Shown here in pieces: positions 45,213-52,601 of a DNA stretch of 64,000 nucleotides. The notes under the pieces are model-generated. The model was given only the letters and a program-made list of their open reading frames with translations. It searched no databases and was not told the DNA's origin. The stretch's first letter is position 1, and each line of letters begins with the position of its first letter. Source of the DNA: Acidobacteriota bacterium (GTDB lineage Bacteria > Acidobacteriota > Aminicenantia > Aminicenantales > Saccharicenantaceae); NCBI GenBank assembly GCA_022711665.1, contig JAKLEN010000002.1, positions 310,001-374,000 on the forward strand. The letters are read 5' to 3'. The position numbers were made by a program, and so were the translations under genes.

Positions 45213-45710
45213 GTGCTAGAGGACCAGTGGCTGAGGATCTACCGGGAAACGATCCATCCCCTCTATGGCTACATGGCCAAGCGGACGGGAGGGAACAGGG
45301 CTTTAACGGAAGACATCGTCCAGGAGTCCTACCTGAGGGCCCTCGACAGCTGGAAGAACGGGCCCCCTCCCGACGCCCCGCTCGCCTGGTTGAAGCAGGT
45401 GGCCCGGAACGTCCTGATCGACTGCCTGAGACGGAAAAAATGGGACGCCGATCCAGGGCCGGCCGGCGTCGACCCTCGCGCGCCGGCCGACGAATTCGAA
45501 TCCCTTGAGCTCTTCCTGGCCATCGCCTCGCTCGGGCGGAAGAAAGCCCGGGCCCTCGAGGCGTTCTATTTCGACGGCTTGAGCGTCCGCGAGATCGCCG
45601 GGGAGATGGCCGTTTCCGAGCGCGCAGTCGAGGGGCTCTTGCGCCGGGCCCGGGGATCGCTGAGGGCCGTGCTCCCCGAGCCGCGGCCCGTAGGAGGGAA
45701 CCATGTCTGA
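45213..45710 (+). CDS. ECF-type RNA polymerase sigma factor
   Basis: Sigma factor of 165 aa from GTG 45213, which has GGAAAGGAG nine bases upstream. An in-frame GTG at 45183 lacks such a site. Region 2: LYGYMAKRTGGNRALTEDIVQESYLRAL. Linker: WLKQVARNVLIDCLRRKKWD. Region 4: FYFDGLSVREIAGEMAVSERAVEGLLRRA. It overlaps the next gene by eight bases, which encodes a membrane-anchored coiled-coil protein and a likely regulator or sensor of this factor. The second sigma/membrane-protein pair in the window. Confidence 0.87.
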   Translation: MLEDQWLRIYRETIHPLYGYMAKRTGGNRALTEDIVQESYLRALDSWKNGPPPDAPLAWLKQVARNVLIDCLRRKKWDADPGPAGVDPRAPADEFESLELFLAIASLGRKKARALEAFYFDGLSVREIAGEMAVSERAVEGLLRRARGSLRAVLPEPRPVGGNHV

Positions 45711-46626
45711 CCGATACGAGCCCGACCCCCAGTTCGTGGACAAGCTGGAATGGCAGCTGGCCTCGGAGTTCCGCCGCGGAAGCCGGCTGAAGCCGGCTCC
45801 GGGCCGGATCGCCGTGCCGCGCACCGTCGTCGGGCTCAGCCTCGCGGCGGGCGTCCTGCTCCTTGGCGTGGCCGCGACCAAGGCGGCCGACCTCATCAAG
45901 GACTCCTGGCGCCGCAAGATCGAGGTCGCCCGGCTGGAGACGGAGGTCAAGATCAAGCGGGCGTTCCTCGCGTTCACCCGGGACGCCGCCGCCAAGGCGG
46001 AGGACCGGTTCTCCTTGGGCTTGGTCGACGAGGACGAGTGCCTGGCCTCGAAGCGCGCCGCCGACAGGACCGCGATCGAAGTCCGGAGGGCGGGCCTCGA
46101 TCTCGAGGAGGCGAAGGTCTCGGGAGAGGCCCCGCGCAACGAGCTTTATGCCCCGGTCGTGGGCGGCCGCGATTATGTCAGTGAACGGCTCGAACTCGAG
46201 AGAGAAGCCCGCGGGTTCGACCGGGATTTAGCCCAGGCCCGAGAAAACCGGCTCCTACGCCTGTTCGAGCTCGGCCTCGTTTCCAGGGAGGAGCTTGGCG
46301 GCTCCCGGACCTCTCTGGCTTCCGAGGAAGCGGCTCTTCAGCGGATCGAGAAGCGGCTGGCGCTGCGCAAGGCCTTTCTGACCGGGGGCCTTTCGGCCGA
46401 AGAGCTGGAAATCCAGGAGCGTCTGGCCGCGGCCGAAATAAACGGACGGCGCGCCCAGTCCGGGGTGGACTTCCTCCGGGAGCGTCTCGAGAGCCTTCGG
46501 GTCCGCGAGGCCGCCGGGCAGGTCTCCGGCGAGGATGTTCGACTGGCCCGGATGGATCTGGAAGCCACCCAGGCCCAGCTCGACCTGGCCCTCCAGGAGA
46601 TCGAGATTCTGAAAAAGATCAGATAG
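45703..46626 (+). CDS. Membrane-anchored coiled-coil protein with internal repeats; candidate anti-sigma or sensor
   Basis: Protein of 307 aa, coupled to the sigma gene by an eight-base overlap. Cytosolic N terminus ~1-45, one transmembrane helix ~46-65 (VVGLSLAAGVLLLGVAAT), then a ~240-residue highly charged helical region. It contains about four repeats of a helix-turn-helix unit: RFSLGLVDEDECLASKRA, LFELGLVSREELGGSRT, FLTGGLSAEELEIQERLA and REAAGQVSGEDVRLARM. Similar turns occur in periplasmic hairpins of TolC-like or adaptor proteins. Position suggests an anti-sigma-like sensor whose hairpin repeats bind an envelope partner; this is inference. Confidence 0.75.
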   Translation: MSDRYEPDPQFVDKLEWQLASEFRRGSRLKPAPGRIAVPRTVVGLSLAAGVLLLGVAATKAADLIKDSWRRKIEVARLETEVKIKRAFLAFTRDAAAKAEDRFSLGLVDEDECLASKRAADRTAIEVRRAGLDLEEAKVSGEAPRNELYAPVVGGRDYVSERLELEREARGFDRDLAQARENRLLRLFELGLVSREELGGSRTSLASEEAALQRIEKRLALRKAFLTGGLSAEELEIQERLAAAEINGRRAQSGVDFLRERLESLRVREAAGQVSGEDVRLARMDLEATQAQLDLALQEIEILKKIR

Positions 46627-46733
46627 GCCACCCGGGCCGGCTGCGATCGCAGGATCATCGGGCCGGCCTCCCTTCCCCGCCGCCGTTCGGATTTTTTCCC
46701 CCATGATCGACCAAATTCAAGTAGGATAAGCCC

Positions 46734-47582
46734 ATGGGTCCGTTCCGCGGGAAGGCCGCCGTAATCGTTATAGGGCTCGTTTCGGCCCTGGTCGCCGGCT
46801 GCCGCCAGGGCGTCCGGACCGTCCCGGCCGCGCCCCCCTCCCCCTCCGGCCCGGCCGCCGCGAAGGCCGAGCCGGCGCCCCTCCCGGCCGAAACGGAAGC
46901 CACGCTGGCCCGGATGGGCTACACCGTCCAGGCCGGCGCTTTCGCCGTCCTGGACAACGCCCGGGCCCTGGCCGCGGCCCTGGCCGCCGACGGGCTGGAC
47001 GCCTTTTATTTTCCAACGGAATCGGGGCTCTTCAAGGTCCGCTTCGGCAACTTTCCCTCCCGGGAGGCCGCCCTGGCCGAAGCCCGGAAGCTCAAGGAAG
47101 CCGGGCGCATCGGCGAGTTCTTCGTCGTCGGCCCGGCCGATTACGCCGTATTCCGGCCCGGCCCGTCCGGTCCGGCCGCCGGAAAGCCCCTGCCCGCGGG
47201 CGCGGACATCCGGGACCGGCTCGTGGCCACCGCCGAAAGCTTTATCGGGGTGGACTACGCCTGGGGCGGAACGACCACCCGTTCGGGCTTCGACTGCAGC
47301 GGCCTCGTCCTGGCGGTCTATCAGCTGAACGGCCTGGCCATGCCCCGGTCCGTCCGGGACCAGTTCCGCGCCGGGACGCCGGTCGCCCGCGACCGCCTGA
47401 AGAAGGGCGACCTCGTCTTCTTCTCCGCCTCGCCCGGCGGCGCCCTAAGCCACGTCGGGATCTACGCCGGCGAGGGCGCCTTCATCCACGCTCCGGGCCA
47501 GGGAAAGCAGGTCCGCCGCGAATCCCTCGCCGGCGCCTACTTCAAATCCCATTACGTTGGCGGCCGGCTGTATCTCAAATAA
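46734..47582 (+). CDS. SPOR-NlpC/P60 peptidoglycan hydrolase lipoprotein
   Basis: Lipoprotein of 282 aa. Lipobox LVAGC with Cys23, a Pro/Ala linker, a SPOR-like domain at ~62-135 (YTVQAGAFAVLDNARAL, then KVRFGNFPSREAA) that binds denuded peptidoglycan, and an NlpC/P60 domain at ~158-282. Catalytic Cys188 (GFDCSGLV), His240 (LSHVGIY) and His252 (FIHAP) form the expected triad. It should cleave D-Glu to meso-DAP peptide bonds in cell-wall stems. Unlinked to neighbours: a 107-base gap to uvrA, which has its own promoter. Confidence 0.9.
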   Translation: MGPFRGKAAVIVIGLVSALVAGCRQGVRTVPAAPPSPSGPAAAKAEPAPLPAETEATLARMGYTVQAGAFAVLDNARALAAALAADGLDAFYFPTESGLFKVRFGNFPSREAALAEARKLKEAGRIGEFFVVGPADYAVFRPGPSGPAAGKPLPAGADIRDRLVATAESFIGVDYAWGGTTTRSGFDCSGLVLAVYQLNGLAMPRSVRDQFRAGTPVARDRLKKGDLVFFSASPGGALSHVGIYAGEGAFIHAPGQGKQVRRESLAGAYFKSHYVGGRLYLK

Positions 47583-47652
47583 GCTTCTTCCCCCATTTCG
47601 GGCGATCGTCCCGCGGCGGCGATGGGTATCGCCCCGCGGATCCCCGGCCGGT

Positions 47653-47681
47653 TTGACCGAGCCTCGCCCGGCGGGGATAAT
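47653..47681 (+). promoter_or_regulatory. Promoter of the UvrA gene, leaderless
   Basis: TTGACC (47653-47658), 17 bases, GATAAT (47676-47681). ATG 47691 lies 9 bases after the -10 box and has only GGTCCCCC before it, with no Shine-Dalgarno, so the transcript should be leaderless. No obvious SOS box. Confidence 0.65.
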
Positions 47682-47690
47682 AGGTCCCCC

Positions 47691-50600
47691 ATGGACATCC
47701 TCAGCGTCCGCCACGCCGCGGAGAACAACCTCCGGAACGTCGACGTCGACATCCCCCACGGCCGGCTGACCGTCGTCACCGGCGTCTCGGGCTCGGGCAA
47801 GTCCTCGCTCGTCTTCGACGTCGTGTACCGGGAGGCCCAGCGGCGCTACCTCGAGACCTTCTCGTCCTACGCCCGCCAGTTCCTGGGCAAGCTGCGGCGG
47901 CCGGACGTCGCCCACATCACCGGCCTGGCCCCGGCCGTGGCCGTCCGCCAGAGAGCGTCGTCCCCGGGGCCGCGCTCGACCGTCGGCACCCTGACGGAGA
48001 TCCACGACGACCTGCGTCTGCTCTTCGCCCGGCTGGGCCGGTCTCCCGACGGCCTGCGCCTGTCGCGGCGGATGTTCTCGTTCAATGCGGCCGAGGGCGC
48101 CTGCCCGGCCTGCCGCGGCCTGGGGGTCGAGGACCGCATCGACCCCGACCTCCTGGTCGCCGATCCGGCCAGGACCCTGCGCCAGGGCGCGCTGGCCCTG
48201 ACCACGCCGAACGGCTACATCATCTACTCCCAGGTGACCATGGAGGTCCTGGACGAGGTCTGCCGGGCCCACGGCTTTTCGGTCGACGTCCCCTGGCGCG
48301 ACCTGACCGACGCCGAGCGCGACATCGTCCTCAACGGCAGCGACCGCATCCTCATCCGCTACGGCAAGCACCCGCTCGAATCGCGGCTGCGCTGGAAGGG
48401 CATCGTGGCCAAGCCGCGCGAGGAGGGCTATTACAAAGGCATCCTGCCGGTGATGGAAGCCATCCTCGGGGCCAAAAGGAACGACAACATCCTGCGTTTC
48501 GCCCGGACCCTTCCCTGCCGGGCCTGCGGCGGGCGCCGCCTCCGCCCAGAATCGCTGCGCGTCACGGTCTCCGGCCGGACCATCGCCGATTTCGGCGCGC
48601 TCGGCATCCGCGAGCTGGCCGCGGACATGCGCGGCCTGGCCTTCGAGGGCCCGCGGCGGCAGGCCGGCGAGGCCGTCCGGGCCTCGCTCCTGAAGAAGAC
48701 GGACCTTCTCGAGCGGCTCGGTCTCGGCTATCTGCGCCTCGACCGCGGCGCCGACACCCTGGCCGGCGGCGAGATCCAGCGCATCCGGCTGGCCTCCCAG
48801 GCCTCGAGCGGCCTGCGCGGCGTCCTCTATGTCCTCGACGAGCCCACGGCCGGCCTCCATCCGGCCGACACGGCCCGCCTCCTCGAGCTCGTCCGCGGCC
48901 TGCGCGACAACGGCAACACCGTCCTCGTCGTCGAGCACGACGAGGACGTCATGCGGGCGGCCGATTACATCGTCGACCTCGGCCCCGGTCCCGGGCTGGC
49001 CGGCGGGCGGGTCCTCTACCAGGGACCGGCGGCCGGCCTGGCCGGGCTCGCGGCCGGGGCCAGCCCGACCCGCGACTTCCTGGCCGGCGACCGCGTCCCG
49101 GCGATCGGCTCGCGGCGCCGGGAGGGGACTGGCCGGCTCATCGTCCGCGGCGCCCGCCTCTTCAACCTCCGCTCGATCGACGCCGAGTTCCTCCTCGGCG
49201 CCCTGAACGTCGTGACCGGGGTTTCGGGGGCCGGCAAATCCACCCTGGTCCGCCGCATCCTGGCCGAGCGCCTGCGGACCGGCCGCCGCGGCCCGGGCCC
49301 GGACGCGGCCGGCCTGGAGATCGAAGGCGCCGCCGGCCGGGTCGTCGAGGTCGACCAGTCCCCCATTGGCCGCACCCCCCGCTCGAACCCGGCCACGTAC
49401 ACGGGCATCTCCGACCGCATCCGCGATCTCTTCGCCGCCCTGCCCGAAGCGAAGGCCCGGGGCTTCGGCAAGGGCCGGTTCTCGTTCAACGTGGCCGGCG
49501 GCCGCTGCGAGACCTGCCAGGGCGCCGGCCTGGTCCAGATCGGCATGCACTTCCTCGGCGACGTGGACCTCGTCTGCCCGGCCTGCGAGGGCCGGCGCTT
49601 CAACGAGGAAACGCTGGCCGTGCGCGACCGCGGCCGAAGCATCCACGACGTCCTGGAGATGAGCGTCGACGAGGCGGCGGCGTTCTACGCCGGGACGCCG
49701 CGCCTGGCGGCCGATCTCGAGGTCCTGAGACGGCTCGGCCTGGGCTATCTCAAGCTCGGCCAGAGCTCGACCACCCTGTCGGGCGGCGAGGCCCAGCGGG
49801 TCAAGCTGGCCGCCGAGATGCGCCGGACGGCGGCCGGGCCCGTTATCTATGTCCTCGAGGAGCCGACGACCGGCCTGCACCGGGCCGACATAGACAACCT
49901 CCTGGCGGCCTTCCAGGGCCTCGTCGATATGGGCCGGACCATCGTGGCCGTCGAGCACCATCCCGACGTCATCCGGGCCGCCGACCGGGTCATAGACCTC
50001 GGCCCCGGCAGCGGCGGAGACGGCGGCCGGGTCGTCGCCTGCGGCCGGCCCGACGAGATCGCGACCTGCGCCGGGTCCGCGACCGGCCGGGCCCTGCGCG
50101 GCGAGCTCGCGGCGGGGGGGCTGGTCCGGCCGCCGGAGACGGTCCGGGCCGCGGCCGAGGGGCCCATCGTCCTCGAAGGCGTCACGACCCATAACCTCAA
50201 GGGCATCGACGTCCGCATCCCTTTCCGCAAGTTCACGGCCGTCTGCGGCCCCTCGGGCGGCGGAAAGTCGTCGCTCGTCTTCGACACCCTGTTCGCCGCG
50301 GCGCGCCAGCGCTACATCGAGAGCTTCTCGGCCTACGTCCGGACCCTCATCGACAAGGGCGGCCGGGCGGACTTCGCCGCAGCCGCCGGGCTGACGCCGC
50401 CGATCGCCGTGGCCCGGTCGTCCGCGGCGCCGAACCCCCGTTCGACCGTCGGGACGCTGACCGAGATCCACGATTATTACCGCCTGCTCTATTCCCGGGC
50501 CGGCTCCGCGCCCGCGGAGCTCCGGGGGCGGACCCTCACGGCGTCGATGTTCTCCTTCAACCACGAACAGGGGGCCTGCCCCGCCTGCAAGGGGCTGGGC

Positions 50601-52601
50601 ACGGTCACCGTGACCGATCCGGAGCGGCTGATCACCGACCCGGCCAAGTCGCTTCTGGCGGGGGCGATGGACGGGACCGCGACCGGCCGCTTCTACGGCG
50701 ACCCGCACGGCCAGCACGTCGCCGCGCTGCGGGCCGCCGGCGCGGCGGCCGGGATGGACTTCGCCAAGGCCTGGCGCGACCTGACTCCGGCCGAAAGGGA
50801 CCTGGCCCTCTACGGAACGGGCGGCCGCGTCTACGACATCGTCTGGTCCTATAAGCGCGGCCAGCGGGCCGGGGACTTCAAGTTCCAGGGGACCTGGCAG
50901 GGATTCGCCGCGCTCGTCGCCGGGGAATACGAGCGCAAGCACGCCGACCGCCGCGGCGAGGCGATGCGGGTGCTGATGCGGGACGATCCCTGCCCCGCCT
51001 GCGCTGGCCAACGGCTCAAGCCGGCCTCGCTGGCCGTGACCTACCGGGGCCTGAATATCGCGGACCTGTCAGCCCTGACCGTGGACCGCAGCCTGGCATT
51101 CTTCGAGGACGGCGGCGCGCCGGCCGACGACCGGACGGCCGCCGTGACCGGCGCCGTGCGCGGCGAGATCGTCCGGCGACTCGGGCTCGTCCGGGACGTC
51201 GGCCTGGGCTACCTGAGCCTCGACCGGTCCTCGGCCGCGCTCTCGGGAGGAGAAGCCCAGCGGCTCCGCCTGGCCGGCCTCCTCGGCGTCCGGCTGACCG
51301 GCGTCACCTTCATCCTCGACGAGCCGACGCTCGGCCTCCATCCCCGGGACACCGGCCGCCTCATCGGGCTCATCCGCCGGCTCACGGCCGAGGGCAACAC
51401 CGTTGTGGCCGTGGAGCACGATCTCGACGTCGTCCGCTCGGCCGACCACGTGATCGACATCGGCCCGGGCGCGGGCCCGGCCGGCGGCCGGATCGTGGCC
51501 GAAGGGGCGCCGGCCTCGATCGAGCGGACGGCCGGCTCGGTGACGGGGCCCTTCCTCGCCGGGCGGGCCGGCCGGCCCGGCTCCCTCCCCGGCTCGCCGG
51601 GGCCCGGGATCGAGATCTCCGGGGCCCGGGTCCACAACCTGCGCGGCCTCGATATCGCGATCCCCTCCGGCGTCCTGACCGCCGTGACCGGCGTCTCGGG
51701 CAGCGGCAAGACCAGCCTCGTCTTCGACGTCCTCCTGGCCTCGGCCGAAGCCGGACGGCCGGTCGGCTGCCGGGACCTCCGCGGCCTCGAGCGTTTCGCC
51801 AAGGTCGTCGCCGCCGCCGGGATCGAGGCCCCGGCCGAAAGCCCGGTCAGCATCCCTCTCACCCGTCTCGGACTCTTCGACGCCATCCGCGGCCGCTTCG
51901 CCGCCTCCGGCGAGGCCCGGGCCCGCGGCTTCAAGAAGGCCCATTTCTCGTTCCTGACGCCCGAGGGCCGCTGCCCGGCCTGCGGCGGGACCGGCCGGAC
52001 CACGGTCAGCCTGGATTATCTCGCCGACGTCTCGGCGCCCTGCCAGGCCTGCCGCGGGGCGCGCTACGCCCCCGGCGTTCTCGAGGTCCGCGTCGACGGC
52101 CGGACGATCGCCGGGGTCCTCGATCTCACGGCGGCCGAGGGCGCGGCGGCCTTCGCCGGCCTGCCCCGGGTCGCGGCCGGGCTGAAGCTCCTGGCCGAGA
52201 CCGGGCTCGACTACCTGCGCCTGGGACAGCCGCTCGATACGCTCTCCGGCGGCGAGCGGCAGCGGCTCAAGCTGGCCGCGGAATTGATGGACCCGCCGCC
52301 GGGCCGGGCCCTCTACCTCTTCGACGAGCCGACGACGGGCCTCCATCCCGCGGACGTCGACCGCCTGCTCGGCCTCTTCGGCCGGCTCCTCGAGGCCGGT
52401 CACACCATAGCGGCCGTGGAGCACGACCTGGACCTCGTCTCGCGGGCGGGGCATATCGTCGACCTGGGGCCCGAGGGCGGAGACGGGGGCGGCGCGCTCG
52501 TCGTCCAGGGGACGCCGGAGGCCGTCATGGCCTGCCGGGCGTCCCGCACCGGCGAGGCCCTCCGCGCCCGCGCCGGCCGCAGGCTCAGTCGGCGTCCTTG
52601 A
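47691..52601 (+). CDS. uvrA: Double-length UvrA (excinuclease ABC subunit A, tandem duplication)
   Basis: Cytosolic damage-recognition ATPase of 1636 aa; ordinary UvrA has ~940. Four ABC modules are visible. Walker A near 31 (GVSGSGKSS), 510 (GVSGAGKST), 851 (GPSGGGKSS) and 1333 (GVSGSGKTS). Signature loops near 357 (LAGGEIQR), 697 (LSGGEAQR), 1184 (LSGGEAQR) and 1517 (LSGGERQR). UvrA zinc-type CxxC pairs occur in all parts (CETCQG with CPACEG; CPACGG with CQACRG). It is thus a head-to-tail fusion of two UvrA-like halves, as known from Chlamydia and some other phyla. Module 2 has LEEP instead of LDEP in Walker B (Glu723). Start ATG 47691 fits the promoter. The 3' end overlaps the next, convergent gene by 17 bases. 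Confidence 0.9.
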   Translation: MDILSVRHAAENNLRNVDVDIPHGRLTVVTGVSGSGKSSLVFDVVYREAQRRYLETFSSYARQFLGKLRRPDVAHITGLAPAVAVRQRASSPGPRSTVGTLTEIHDDLRLLFARLGRSPDGLRLSRRMFSFNAAEGACPACRGLGVEDRIDPDLLVADPARTLRQGALALTTPNGYIIYSQVTMEVLDEVCRAHGFSVDVPWRDLTDAERDIVLNGSDRILIRYGKHPLESRLRWKGIVAKPREEGYYKGILPVMEAILGAKRNDNILRFARTLPCRACGGRRLRPESLRVTVSGRTIADFGALGIRELAADMRGLAFEGPRRQAGEAVRASLLKKTDLLERLGLGYLRLDRGADTLAGGEIQRIRLASQASSGLRGVLYVLDEPTAGLHPADTARLLELVRGLRDNGNTVLVVEHDEDVMRAADYIVDLGPGPGLAGGRVLYQGPAAGLAGLAAGASPTRDFLAGDRVPAIGSRRREGTGRLIVRGARLFNLRSIDAEFLLGALNVVTGVSGAGKSTLVRRILAERLRTGRRGPGPDAAGLEIEGAAGRVVEVDQSPIGRTPRSNPATYTGISDRIRDLFAALPEAKARGFGKGRFSFNVAGGRCETCQGAGLVQIGMHFLGDVDLVCPACEGRRFNEETLAVRDRGRSIHDVLEMSVDEAAAFYAGTPRLAADLEVLRRLGLGYLKLGQSSTTLSGGEAQRVKLAAEMRRTAAGPVIYVLEEPTTGLHRADIDNLLAAFQGLVDMGRTIVAVEHHPDVIRAADRVIDLGPGSGGDGGRVVACGRPDEIATCAGSATGRALRGELAAGGLVRPPETVRAAAEGPIVLEGVTTHNLKGIDVRIPFRKFTAVCGPSGGGKSSLVFDTLFAAARQRYIESFSAYVRTLIDKGGRADFAAAAGLTPPIAVARSSAAPNPRSTVGTLTEIHDYYRLLYSRAGSAPAELRGRTLTASMFSFNHEQGACPACKGLGTVTVTDPERLITDPAKSLLAGAMDGTATGRFYGDPHGQHVAALRAAGAAAGMDFAKAWRDLTPAERDLALYGTGGRVYDIVWSYKRGQRAGDFKFQGTWQGFAALVAGEYERKHADRRGEAMRVLMRDDPCPACAGQRLKPASLAVTYRGLNIADLSALTVDRSLAFFEDGGAPADDRTAAVTGAVRGEIVRRLGLVRDVGLGYLSLDRSSAALSGGEAQRLRLAGLLGVRLTGVTFILDEPTLGLHPRDTGRLIGLIRRLTAEGNTVVAVEHDLDVVRSADHVIDIGPGAGPAGGRIVAEGAPASIERTAGSVTGPFLAGRAGRPGSLPGSPGPGIEISGARVHNLRGLDIAIPSGVLTAVTGVSGSGKTSLVFDVLLASAEAGRPVGCRDLRGLERFAKVVAAAGIEAPAESPVSIPLTRLGLFDAIRGRFAASGEARARGFKKAHFSFLTPEGRCPACGGTGRTTVSLDYLADVSAPCQACRGARYAPGVLEVRVDGRTIAGVLDLTAAEGAAAFAGLPRVAAGLKLLAETGLDYLRLGQPLDTLSGGERQRLKLAAELMDPPPGRALYLFDEPTTGLHPADVDRLLGLFGRLLEAGHTIAAVEHDLDLVSRAGHIVDLGPEGGDGGGALVVQGTPEAVMACRASRTGEALRARAGRRLSRRP

